Assembly (NCBI GenBank): GCA_964500965.1
Contig: CAZCQZ010000021.1
Span: forward strand, 1-34,597
Source: JAISGQ01 sp964500965
GTDB lineage: Bacteria > Bacillota > Clostridia > Oscillospirales > Acutalibacteraceae
Direction: 5' to 3'
DNA: 34,597 nt
Shown here piece after piece: positions 16,501 to 24,052 of the stretch; positions within the stretch are counted from its first letter, which is position 1; each line of letters starts with the position of its first letter. The notes beneath the pieces are model-generated. The model was given only the letters and a program-made list of their open reading frames with translations. It did not search any database and was not told the DNA's origin. A program made the position numbers and the translations under genes.

Positions 16501-17545
16501 CATCGCTTCCGGAAAGAGTAAATTTAAGAACGGAAGTATTACAGTCCGAATAGACAAATTGCAGGTTTTCCACTATATGAACGGGAGTGGTTTTAACTTT
16601 CGGAAGCTGCGGATAGCTGCCGCTTTCGATTACACAGTATATTGTTCTGCCGTTAAGCTCATTGCCCACTGTGACCACGCCGAGTTTGCCCTCTGACGTA
16701 AGCCCTGCGGTTACAGGCGAATCATCATCGGAAAAATACCATGTATATGTAGCCGTGCCGCATCGGGAAAGGTCGATTTCTTCACCGATTCCGACACACG
16801 CCGAAATATCCATATCGCTTTGACTGCCGTAGTTATAGGTCGTATAGTCGGCAGACGGAACAGGCAGGCTGTCGTAGCCCAGACGGTTGTTTGAGACGTC
16901 AAGACTGCCTGTTTTGGGACAGTCGACGATTTTCAATGTACTCAGCGAACAGCTTGATGCATCAACCTGGGTGAGAGCCGGAAGATTTGAAAGGGTAAGC
17001 GCCTTAAGGCTTTTAACATCGGAAACGTCCAGAGCGGCAAGGGTGCTTATGCCGCTTACGGTAAGAGAGCTTACGCAGTCGGCATTTGCGTCACCGCTTT
17101 GCACAATGCTCAGCGCGGTAATTTCCACATCGCTTTTCGGCAATATCTGTATTACGGAGTCGGCTTTGCTGTATACGGTAAGGTCGAAAGTTCCGTCAGC
17201 GTAAGTCATTGTAACGTTCGGGTCGAAATTCCAGTCGAAAAGCCTGCCGTCGGCGGCAACCCAGAAAGACAAATCGTTGACGCTCTTTTGGGGATTGGGA
17301 TAATCCTGTATTACCGGTTCGCTTTTCAGAGTGAGCCGAAGTCTTAAAGCAGACCCCGAACGCACCTGTGCGGCTATAACGCAGGGACGGGCAAGATTTT
17401 CTTCCGCATGTACGCTTCCGAAACTGCCGGACGGCAGTGCGGATGCGAGAATATTGAGGGCAAACAGCAGTACCAGCGATAATGCCGGTAACCTGCGCGC
17501 ATTGTTTTTCCCGAATTTATTTAAAATGGTTTTCAAAATTTTCAT
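13523..17545 (-). CDS. Large modular LRR surface protein with sortase-type anchor
   Basis: This 1340-residue secreted protein starts at ATG 17545 (AAGGA at 8-nt spacing). A signal peptide ends near VHA (residue 47). The body has about four related modules. Each holds a short LRR-like block (for example LKNLDLSGNNLSALSISSN), a capping phrase (NRLGYDSLP, NRLTFETLP, NSFTFASLP, NAFIFPKLP), and an Ig-like beta domain with a YTWY-type core and a GKTVYCIV-type end. Two modules have an exact VDWGD motif (about residues 673 and 907), and a related FDWNFDP is near residue 102. A final beta domain precedes a Ser/Gly/Asn linker, TPSTGD (about residue 1298), a hydrophobic helix and a basic tail, which looks like a variant LPxTG sorting signal. 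Adhesion is the natural guess; the ligand is unknown. Confidence 0.85.
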   Translation of the reverse strand: MKILKTILNKFGKNNARRLPALSLVLLFALNILASALPSGSFGSVHAEENLARPCVIAAQVRSGSALRLRLTLKSEPVIQDYPNPQKSVNDLSFWVAADGRLFDWNFDPNVTMTYADGTFDLTVYSKADSVIQILPKSDVEITALSIVQSGDANADCVSSLTVSGISTLAALDVSDVKSLKALTLSNLPALTQVDASSCSLSTLKIVDCPKTGSLDVSNNRLGYDSLPVPSADYTTYNYGSQSDMDISACVGIGEEIDLSRCGTATYTWYFSDDDSPVTAGLTSEGKLGVVTVGNELNGRTIYCVIESGSYPQLPKVKTTPVHIVENLQFVYSDCNTSVLKFTLSGSDAQAAVYNDGTDISALLTKAVIGNDTEYTLDLSATDTSYSGNVYVASDSPITVISLKGKNVDSVNTERCTALKSVEISGTPISEIDLSANAVLKSAVLTDNNLRSFKLPAALEVLNISGNKNISSLISLDTCKSTLNTLCIDNCSLKVLDLTDFNSLVHLSAAHNEIARITLPENMYKYIDISDNRLTFETLPSYPLGITDGEFVYSYDSQAALTVDDSYNVGNTVDISSQMKSSADNDTLTAYLRSGSDYAVSSSDGRFVIPSELAGKKIYFTLESSSFNKLTMRSDSVDVAASQPTVVTVGAAVRFEKAGNVSFSLKSSAPVLVDWGDGVRREYIPSDGDYNNPVAISGTAAETNDAAVIYIYTAGDITEANFNRLSNSDTVCVTAVNFSHWSALKNLDLSGNNLSALSISSNTDLESLNVSDNSFTFASLPDFDGESYTYAPQKNFSLGKTVNVDGKVDLSAVGADSYTWYNAATNEEVTPKTASNGVFTFGSEYANMSLYCKMQNKDYWLLTITTDSITVKAANNSFSSATVTLKTALTSGTKAKLLFVCDDAVYVDWGDSALVSAVSDDDRLIAEGKLAGDTVKIYTAGNLTLLSATDMGITEAELSSAIALETLDLSGNKLESIDVSKNNALTALDLSDNAFIFPKLPAVSDSFESYIYSPQALFTIPQLKGTGASMSALTALTTDNAKMGYAWYAKNTAGDDELLVQGTDKDYVSLGNGKFSFNSGVAGKTVYCIVSNSQYPDLGIKTTDMQILAGGGISLSDSTGMVKNMTIAEGSTCKTTSGAIIPAGDLNGSASAENAVLTFMSKNFTNTSDITSDKLLTMVKSLLSTFNASDNCHNIYDFSFVDSTGTPVADFDGSVAITLNYPSAVASKYSEYDFYIFHYITSGSKKGTMEQIPVSADSAGLTFTATSFSPYVLVYQADPEKDSEKNQNGGSNGTSNTPSTGDNSEHSTKVATVILIISLAVMVATAVVIVSKKHERCRKS

Positions 17546-17596
17546 AGATACCATCCTTACCGGCGCAGAATGAAATAGTACGCCTATACACATTAA

Positions 17597-17625
17597 ATTA
17601 TATGTTTTTTTACGCTGTGTTTCAA
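17597..17625 (-). promoter_or_regulatory. SigA-type promoter of the LRR surface protein
   Basis: On the minus strand TTGAAA (17620-17625) and TATAAT (17597-17602) are separated by 17 bp. Transcription would start near 17590, about 45 nt before the ATG at 17545. Confidence 0.8.
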
Positions 17626-17834
17626 TAAGCAAAACAACAAAAATTTGACCGTTCAAATGTATAACTTGCCGAAGATTACCCGAAAAACCGACGCGTGTTT
17701 GTTGCGCTAACTTCTAAGTAATAATCAAGCTAATTGTTAAGCTGTTTTTTACCCGGCGTCGATTTTAAGACAATATTAACAAAAACTTTAAAGGTTAATC
17801 GTTTAATATAGTTAATCAACCACGCGAAATGCGG

Positions 17835-17968
17835 TTGCACAAGTTTGTAACAAAAGTAAATTTCAGAGTGATATAAAACGTTTAAAAGGGGCGGTTTTGT
17901 CACAAATGCCGTAGTAAATGAAGCATATTTTCTATATTGCGCAACAAAATACTATGAATATTGCACAA
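17835..17968. promoter_or_regulatory. Three TTGCRCAA sites between the surface-protein and GH5 genes
   Basis: TTGCACAA (17835-17842), TTGCGCAA (17937-17944, a perfect palindrome) and TTGCACAA (17961-17968) occur in this divergent intergenic region. The last two share a longer word, tattgcRcaa, and are 24 bp apart. They lie about 40-165 bp upstream of the GH5 -35 box, a position that suits an activator. The rest of 17657-18000 is AT-rich with no gene visible. Confidence 0.4.
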
Positions 17969-18000
17969 TCAAAACTGTACAATCTTGTTTAATCGGCGGA

Positions 18001-18029
18001 TTGTTAACATAGTTGCGAAACGCTATAAT
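18001..18029 (+). promoter_or_regulatory. SigA-type promoter of the GH5 gene
   Basis: TTGTTA (18001-18006) and TATAAT (18024-18029) are 17 bp apart. Transcription would start near 18036, about 38 nt before the ATG. AAGGAG lies 8 nt upstream of the ATG. Confidence 0.8.
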
Positions 18030-18074
18030 GAAATCAAATTTACCACAAACGCAAATTATTAAGGAGATGTATTT

Positions 18075-20246
18075 ATGAAAAGATGTCTGGCACTTGCATT
18101 GGCTCTTGTCCTCATTCTTGCCGCGGCATGGATACCGACCTCCGAAATGGGCACAAAGGTCGAAGCCGCCACATTTACCGACATGAATCAGTCGCAGATT
18201 ACCTCTGCCATGGGTCTTGGCTGGAATCTCGGCAACCAGCTTGAAGCCAACAGCAACGGCACACCCTCCGAAACCGCATGGGGCAATCCCACTATCACTT
18301 CGTCTATCTTCACCGCAGTTAAGGCTGCCGGTTTCTCCACCGTGCGTATACCCGTATCGTGGCTGAGCTACATCGGCAGCGGTTCTTCCTACACCGTAAA
18401 CTCCGCATGGATGGCAAGGGTCAAGGAAGTTGTTGATATGGCAATCGCCGCTGACCTCTATGTTGTTATCAACGTTCACGGTGACGGCTACAGCACCGTA
18501 ACAGGCGGCTGGCTGCTTCCCGGTGCTTCCGACCAGACAGCTATCGTTGCAAAGTTCAAATCCCTCTGGACTCAGATTGCAACCACTTTTAAAAATTACG
18601 ACCATCACCTTATTTTCGAGGGTATGAACGAAATCGGTGCAGACGCCAATTACGATTGGGAAACTGTCTACAGCTACTACACCAACATCAACACCTACAA
18701 TCAGACCTTTGTTGATGCAGTTCGTGCAACCGGCGGCAACAACCAGAAGCGTTGGCTTATCGTCACCGGCTGGAATACCAATATAGATTACACCGTATCG
18801 GAGTGGCAGAATTTTGTTCTTCCCACCGACAGCTACAATTCTTCACCCAGAATCATGGTTTCCGTTCACTACTACAGCCCGTGGGAATTCTGCGGCAACG
18901 AAAGCTATGACGTAACCGGCTGGGGCTCGTCCGCAAGCAGTACCGCAGGCTGGGGTAATGAAGATTACATGGTTGAACAGCTTTCCGGCATGTACAATAA
19001 ATTTGTTTCCGCAGGCTATCCCGTATTCATCGGTGAATTCGGCTGTATCGACAAGGGCAATACCTCAATGCGTGTTTACTGGGCAAAAACCTTTGTCACC
19101 TACGCAAAGCAGTACGGCTGCATTCCCGTGTGGTGGGACAACGGCTACAACGGCACCTACGGCTTCGGATTGTTCGACAGAAGCACCGGCAGTCAGACCC
19201 AGTCCTCTATCATCAGTGCAATGGTGACGGCAATGGGTGGCTCATCTTCGACAACTACCACAACCACCACTACGAAAGCGACAACTACCACAACAACAGC
19301 ATCTTCATCGGGAACAGGCAATCTTGACGGCTACTATTATATCAAGTCCAAATACAGCCAGCTTTATCTTAATACCGAGAACGATTCATCTTCAAACGGA
19401 GCGGCAATCGTTCACGAAAACGGTGACGGAGCAATGGCGCAGAGATTCAGATTGGTTTCCACAGGTACATCGGGTGTTTATTACATTTACACCGGTGCAT
19501 CGAATTACACCAAAGCTATTGACATCAGCGGAAAGAGTACCGCAGACGGTGCGTCGGCAATTCAGTATACTTACAACGGCAACAGCAACCAGCAGTTCAA
19601 GCTCGTTAAGGTGGGTAACTGTTATGCGATTCTGACCGGCGTTTCGGGCTATGCTTCCTGCCTTGATGTTTACGGCTGGTCAACCACAGCCGGTGATCCC
19701 ATTAAGCAGTGGAGCTACTGGGGCGGAGATTGCCAGCTTTACTATCTGGAATCCTGCTCTGCCGGAAATACTTCCGCGACGACAACCACAACCACCGCTA
19801 AAGCCGCTTCAAGCAACACTTCCTCTAAGAGCTGGGTATTTTCCGACAGCGGATTTTCTTCTCTCGGAACAGTAAGCTCCGATACAACCGTTAATAATCT
19901 TACCCTCAAGGCAACAAGTGCCAAGACAATGAAGGTCAACAGCGGTTCCGTCACAGTCAACGGTACAACCTATTCAAAATATCTTGCACTGGGCGGTGCA
20001 GGCTCTACCTCCTACCGTGCAATGAAGTGTACGGTTTCCGGCACAACAACCGTTAAGGTGGTTGCAAAATCCTCCGGCTCGGCAACGAGAACGCTTGTGG
20101 TCAAGGATTCGAGCGGAAACACACTTGCTTCCTTCTCCTGCACATCTACAGCACAGGAGCTGTCGGCAACGATAAATTACACAGGCGATATTTACATTTA
20201 TTCTACCAACAGCGGTATAAATGTCTGGAAGCTTTCGCTTAACTGA
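18075..20246 (+). CDS. Secreted GH5 endoglucanase with ricin-type lectin domain and C-terminal beta domain
   Basis: This 723-residue protein has a signal peptide (about residues 1-31). A glycoside hydrolase family 5 barrel spans about 35-388, with acid/base E186 in FEGMNE, nucleophile E321 in FIGEFG, and the conserved VRIPVSW and HYYSPW strands. These residues indicate a retaining beta-1,4-glucanase; the best guess is cellulase of subfamily 4 type, with xyloglucan or mixed-linkage glucan also possible. A Thr-rich linker (389-413) leads to a ricin B-like trefoil (about 417-557; NQQFKLV and DPIKQW repeats) that probably binds sugar. A second Thr/Ala/Ser linker leads to a 130-residue beta domain (SWVFSDSGF... 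to ...GINVWKLSL) that I recall only from other Ruminococcus-type polysaccharide enzymes. No dockerin or membrane anchor is present, so it is probably released. It is divergent from the LRR surface protein. Confidence 0.92.
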   Translation: MKRCLALALALVLILAAAWIPTSEMGTKVEAATFTDMNQSQITSAMGLGWNLGNQLEANSNGTPSETAWGNPTITSSIFTAVKAAGFSTVRIPVSWLSYIGSGSSYTVNSAWMARVKEVVDMAIAADLYVVINVHGDGYSTVTGGWLLPGASDQTAIVAKFKSLWTQIATTFKNYDHHLIFEGMNEIGADANYDWETVYSYYTNINTYNQTFVDAVRATGGNNQKRWLIVTGWNTNIDYTVSEWQNFVLPTDSYNSSPRIMVSVHYYSPWEFCGNESYDVTGWGSSASSTAGWGNEDYMVEQLSGMYNKFVSAGYPVFIGEFGCIDKGNTSMRVYWAKTFVTYAKQYGCIPVWWDNGYNGTYGFGLFDRSTGSQTQSSIISAMVTAMGGSSSTTTTTTTTKATTTTTTASSSGTGNLDGYYYIKSKYSQLYLNTENDSSSNGAAIVHENGDGAMAQRFRLVSTGTSGVYYIYTGASNYTKAIDISGKSTADGASAIQYTYNGNSNQQFKLVKVGNCYAILTGVSGYASCLDVYGWSTTAGDPIKQWSYWGGDCQLYYLESCSAGNTSATTTTTTAKAASSNTSSKSWVFSDSGFSSLGTVSSDTTVNNLTLKATSAKTMKVNSGSVTVNGTTYSKYLALGGAGSTSYRAMKCTVSGTTTVKVVAKSSGSATRTLVVKDSSGNTLASFSCTSTAQELSATINYTGDIYIYSTNSGINVWKLSLN

Positions 20247-20288
20247 TTTCCGAATTTTAAATTTTCGATAACCCATACATTCCCGACA

Positions 20289-20340
20289 ACAGCAGAACAG
20301 GCGTTGCGCTCCGAAAGGGGCGTATCGCCTGTTCTGCTGT
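20289..20340 (+). terminator. Long hairpin with GAAA tetraloop after the GH5 gene
   Basis: A perfect 15-bp outer stem (20289-20303 with 20326-20340) is continued by an inner 7-pair stem, gcgctcc / ggggcgt (with G-U pairs), closed by a GAAA tetraloop. Only two or three Ts follow, so termination may be imperfect; it could also protect the GH5 transcript from 3' decay. Confidence 0.65.
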
Positions 20341-20427
20341 TTGCAAAAGCGACAAAACAAATGCATCGGATTTTGCATATTTGCGCCCGACATTTCCAAT
20401 AATAACCGCAGTGTGAGGAGGGAAGAC

Positions 20428-21660
20428 ATGGAAAACACGGTCGGCTTCAGGGGCGGTGTTATACTGAGAAAAATCCCCGACGAAGAAAAGGCGGATACTT
20501 CCGTTATCGTAGCACAGCCGCCGGTTGTATCGCTCTCTGCGGAGGATTCGATTTCGGTGCGTGTAGGCGAGAAAGTACTTGTGGGCACAGCAATAGGGAT
20601 AAACCGTTCAATGACAGTGTACAGCTCGGTTTCGGGAACGGTAGTCAAAACCTCCGACCGCAGGATAGCCATTGAGAACGACGGTCGCGACGAAAAGGCA
20701 GCTCCGCTTGAAAAGCCGGGCGCTTCACCTACCGAGCTGGTAGGCTATATGAGACAAATATCGCTGATAGGCATGGGCGGAGCCGGTTTCCCCACGGCGT
20801 TAAAATACGAAAGATGCACCGGCGCGAAATTTCTGCTTATAAATGCCTGCGAATGTGAACCGCATTTAAGCTGTGACCGTGCGTTGCTGTTTAATATGCC
20901 ATACAGGGTCATACGGGGCGCACGGGCGTTGTCTGCAGCGGCAGGAGGAATTACCGCGTTTATCTGTGTGAAACACAGATGGATACTTGAAAAGCTCAAA
21001 AGCGTGTCCGAGAATGACGGCATACGCATAGTAGAGGTTTCAAAAAAATTCCCTCAGGGTTCTGAAAAACAGCTTATTTCTTCTGTACTGCGCCGGGAAG
21101 TTCCGCGCTTCGGATTTCCCGGAAGCTGTGGCGTAATAGTGTCAAATTGCGCAACAGCGGCGGCGTTTGCCGAAAGCATCGAAACAGGCGTTCCACCTGT
21201 TCGACGGATAGTTACCGTAGCAGGCAAGGTAGGAAAATGTGCGAATATTCTCACGCCTTGCGGAACAAGTGCGCGCTATCTGCTGAATTTGTGCGGTGGA
21301 GCTGCCGGAAACACAGCGGTTATAGAGGGTGGAGCGATGACCGGTCACGCTGTTGACCCGGACAATACTTTTGTCGGTCTTTCGACAACAGGCTATATTG
21401 CCGTGCCGATACCGCCGTTGCGTGAAAGTCAGTGCATACACTGCGGCGAATGTGTCCGGGTGTGCCCGTCACGTATTGTGCCGTATAGAATTGATGCCGC
21501 AGAGAGGACGGAAAACATTGCAGAGCTTAAAAAATTATGTGCCGATGCCTGTATTTCATGCGGCTGTTGCAGCTACATCTGCCCGGCAAAAAGGGAGCTT
21601 ACGGAACACACTTCTGCCGCACGCAAAATCGTGCTTGCGTTGAGGGAGGGAAGAATCTGA
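20428..21660 (+). CDS. rnfC: RnfC-like subunit of an Rnf-type electron-transport complex
   Basis: RnfC is the cytoplasmic NADH-binding Fe-S/FMN subunit of the membrane Rnf complex, which couples ferredoxin:NAD oxidoreduction to Na+ or H+ pumping. This 410-residue copy has the FRGGV start, the nucleotide/FMN-binding GMGGAGFPT (115-123), the NACECEP block (139-145), and two [4Fe-4S] motifs: C336/C339/C342/C346 and C375/C378/C381/C385. The start is ATG 20428 with GGAGGG 6 nt upstream. It is first in a tight five-gene set, rnfC-D-G-E-A, followed almost directly by rnfD. The length is slightly short of usual, but all cofactor motifs are intact, so this subunit appears functional. Confidence 0.92.
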   Translation: MENTVGFRGGVILRKIPDEEKADTSVIVAQPPVVSLSAEDSISVRVGEKVLVGTAIGINRSMTVYSSVSGTVVKTSDRRIAIENDGRDEKAAPLEKPGASPTELVGYMRQISLIGMGGAGFPTALKYERCTGAKFLLINACECEPHLSCDRALLFNMPYRVIRGARALSAAAGGITAFICVKHRWILEKLKSVSENDGIRIVEVSKKFPQGSEKQLISSVLRREVPRFGFPGSCGVIVSNCATAAAFAESIETGVPPVRRIVTVAGKVGKCANILTPCGTSARYLLNLCGGAAGNTAVIEGGAMTGHAVDPDNTFVGLSTTGYIAVPIPPLRESQCIHCGECVRVCPSRIVPYRIDAAERTENIAELKKLCADACISCGCCSYICPAKRELTEHTSAARKIVLALREGRI

Positions 21661-21662
21661 AA

Positions 21663-22580
21663 GTGTTCATACGCAGACAGCTTGATACATCGGAAATAAT
21701 GCTGTGGGTACTGCTTTCGCTGTGCCCGGCATTAACTGCGGCGGTATGGTATTTCGGTGTTCGAGCGTTAGTATTAACGGCGATTTCGGTTGCAGTGAGT
21801 ATCGCAACGGAAGCACTGTGGGAAATTATCACAAGAAGAAAGCTTACTGTCTTCGACCATTCGGCGGCGGTAACGGGAATGCTTCTGGCACTGAGCGTGC
21901 CGGTGACAACGCCTGTCCGTGCAATTATCTTTGCAGATGTGATTGCCATTATCGTAGGAAAACAGCTATTCGGCGGAATAGGTCAGAACATTTTCAATCC
22001 GGCACTTGTGGGCAGAGCCGCGTTGCTGCTGGGTGACGCCGCCTCTGTTACAGATTTTGTTTCGCCCTATGATACGGTGTCCTCCGCGACCCCTTTGGCG
22101 GAAAACACATCTGTACCGTTGCTGCTTTCGGGCAATCATGCCGGAAGCATGGGAGAAACCTGTGCACTGCTTTTGATTTTCGGATTCGGAATTTTGTATT
22201 GTAAGGATATTGTAAGTCTCGGCGCACCGTTGGGAATGCTCGGAACGCTTGCGACGCTGACATTTATATTCGGCGGTGACAGACTGTTCTGCGGCGATGC
22301 GATGACGGCAGTGCTCGGCGGCAGTGCGCTTTTCGGTGCATTTTTTATGACAACGGATTACTCGACCGCTCCCGTAACAGACAGGGGACGTATAATATTC
22401 GGCATATGTATCGGCGCCCTGACCTTTGTATTGCGAAAATGGGGAAGAACAGATGAGGGCGTGTGTTTTGCAATACTGACAATGAATTTGTTTGTTCCCC
22501 TGATAGAAGAATTTACCGCTCCGACACCTTACGGAAAGGCAGGTAACGGATATGAAAGAAAGTATGAAGCAATGGCTTAA
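21663..22580 (+). CDS. rnfD: RnfD-like membrane subunit
   Basis: This polytopic membrane protein of about 305 residues belongs to the NqrB/RnfD family, which carries covalent FMN and forms part of the ion path. The flavinylation motif SSATPL is present with Thr143 as the expected attachment residue, and the GGIGQNIFNPALVGRAALLL segment is a family hallmark. The start is uncertain: GTG 21663 is taken here, 12 nt after GGAGGG; a CTG at 21657 has better spacing but is a rare start. It begins 2 bp after the rnfC stop, and its end overlaps rnfG by 29 bp. Confidence 0.9.
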   Translation: MFIRRQLDTSEIMLWVLLSLCPALTAAVWYFGVRALVLTAISVAVSIATEALWEIITRRKLTVFDHSAAVTGMLLALSVPVTTPVRAIIFADVIAIIVGKQLFGGIGQNIFNPALVGRAALLLGDAASVTDFVSPYDTVSSATPLAENTSVPLLLSGNHAGSMGETCALLLIFGFGILYCKDIVSLGAPLGMLGTLATLTFIFGGDRLFCGDAMTAVLGGSALFGAFFMTTDYSTAPVTDRGRIIFGICIGALTFVLRKWGRTDEGVCFAILTMNLFVPLIEEFTAPTPYGKAGNGYERKYEAMA

Positions 22581-23523
22581 AAACGCCGTTTGCTTTGTGA
22601 TAATCGTCGGTGTCAGCGCACTTATACTGATTATTATGTCGCTTATCGCGGACAAAGTGGGAGAAAGCACGAACGATAATGCGCTTAAAGAAAAATATTC
22701 AGGTCTTATAGCCGCAGACCGATATGAAAAAATCGACACAGGCGAAGCCGGAGAGCCGTACAAAGAAATCGTCGAAGCCTATCGCGCTTACGGGAAAGGC
22801 GAAACACTCGGTTATATTATAGAAATGGTTGTAAACGGATACGGCGGCGATATGGAAATAACCGTAGGCGTTGATGCTAATGGGAAAAGAGTAACGGGGG
22901 TTAGAGTGGGGGCAAACAGCGAAACGGAAAACCTGGGCAGTCGGGTTACGGAAAATGTCTTTCTGTCGCAGTTTACAAACGCCCTCCTGCCTGTGGAACT
23001 TGGCGACAGTTCATTTGCAGACGGCACGTACTACGCAGAGGCAGATAATTATGACGGCGGCTATAAAGACAATCTGACCATTACCGTTGAAAACGGCATG
23101 ATTACGCACGTCCTTTGGGACGGCGAAAGTGAAAGCGGCGGAAAAAGCAAGCGGCAGGCTTCCATTGACGGTGAGTATGTCATGACCGCCGACGGACTTA
23201 TGTGGCATGAGCAGGCACAGCTATTGGAAGCAAGGCTCAGAGAGGTGCAGGAGCCGTCAAAAATAGTTTTCGGTGATGACGGAAAAACCGATGCGATAGC
23301 AGGAGTGTCGGTCAGGGTAAATTCCTTTGTGGCACTTGCACAACAGTGCTGTGCAAAGGCAGGCGGAGCAGATGGATATACTGCTGTTGACGGCGTTTCC
23401 GGGGCTACTGTTTCGTCAACGGCGGTCACAAATGCGGTGAACATTGCCGCGCAGTTTACCGAAAAATTCATTTTGTCGAGCGGCTATGCCGTCACAGCCT
23501 CGGAGAGCGATGCTTATGAATGA
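22552..23523 (+). CDS. rnfG: RnfG-like subunit with an inserted second FMN-binding-like domain
   Basis: RnfG is a membrane-anchored, extracytoplasmic flavoprotein. This copy is 323 residues, whereas the family is usually about 180-210. Residues 13-33 form the anchor. Residues 88-145 (GYIIEMVV...GYGGDMEITVGVD...) are the first half of an FMN_bind domain, and the covalent-FMN motif DGVSGATVSST (280-290, Thr286) is its end. Between them, residues about 157-270 look like a second FMN_bind-like unit (DGTYYAEADNYDGGYKDNL...). Its equivalent motif, DAIAGVS (247-253), is degenerate. The start is ATG 22552, inside the end of rnfD; ATG 22564 is an alternative. Its stop overlaps rnfE by 8 bp. Confidence 0.85.
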   Translation: MKESMKQWLKNAVCFVIIVGVSALILIIMSLIADKVGESTNDNALKEKYSGLIAADRYEKIDTGEAGEPYKEIVEAYRAYGKGETLGYIIEMVVNGYGGDMEITVGVDANGKRVTGVRVGANSETENLGSRVTENVFLSQFTNALLPVELGDSSFADGTYYAEADNYDGGYKDNLTITVENGMITHVLWDGESESGGKSKRQASIDGEYVMTADGLMWHEQAQLLEARLREVQEPSKIVFGDDGKTDAIAGVSVRVNSFVALAQQCCAKAGGADGYTAVDGVSGATVSSTAVTNAVNIAAQFTEKFILSSGYAVTASESDAYE

Positions 23524-24052
23524 AACCGCAAATAGCAAAATGGCGGATATTGTTCCGTTTTTTGCCGCTCTTGCTCCGGCATTGGCGTTTTCCACATCGT
23601 CAATATGGCTGTGTATGGGGTGTGCCGCGATTATGCTGTTGTCGGGTTGCACTGCCATTGTTGCGATTCGATGCTTTAAAAGCAATACCTCCGCACTGCC
23701 GCAGCTTGCCGCTTTAATGACAGCGGCCGCCGTGTCGGTGGGCGGCAGATTGATTTTTACTGCCGCTTTTCCGCTAAAACCGGACGGCGGTTTCTTTGCT
23801 CTTGCCGGTGCGCCGCTGTTCTTTTCTGCATGTTTTGCGACTTCGACCGCCCAAAAAACGTTTTCAGAAAGCTTTGCGTTTGTTTCATTCGGCGCGGCAC
23901 TTGTTGTGTTGTCAGGGCTTGTCAGACGATTGTTTTCGTTTATGCCTCTGTCGGCTCATATTTCGTCGGGACTGGTTGCCGCCGCCGTAACAGTGGCGGC
24001 AGTGCGAATTTTCACATGCGGCAGGGAGGAAATCTATGGAAATCGCAGCTAA
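23516..24052 (+). CDS. rnfE: Divergent RnfE-like membrane subunit
   Basis: This 178-residue, multi-helix protein sits where rnfE lies in rnfCDGEAB operons. ALAPALAFSTSS aligns with the family's LGLCPLLAVSS, and PLFFSAC aligns with PLIVTNC. RnfE and RnfA together normally hold an intramembrane [2Fe-2S] cluster through one early and one later Cys each. Here the early Cys is Ala while the later Cys seems kept. Other Cys residues (CMGC, SGC) lie nearby. The start is ATG 23516 with GGAGAG at 8-nt spacing; the end overlaps rnfA by 17 bp. The identity rests on position and weak similarity. Confidence 0.72.
   Translation: MNETANSKMADIVPFFAALAPALAFSTSSIWLCMGCAAIMLLSGCTAIVAIRCFKSNTSALPQLAALMTAAAVSVGGRLIFTAAFPLKPDGGFFALAGAPLFFSACFATSTAQKTFSESFAFVSFGAALVVLSGLVRRLFSFMPLSAHISSGLVAAAVTVAAVRIFTCGREEIYGNRS

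Noticed and set aside
17952..18608. 218-residue minus-strand frame across the GH5 promoter and gene start
   Set aside because: It lies opposite the well-supported GH5 signal peptide and catalytic domain and has no recognisable features.
18075..20246. Cellulosomal dockerin on the GH5 enzyme
   Set aside because: No duplicated calcium-binding DxNxDG-type segment is present; the C-terminus is a different beta domain.
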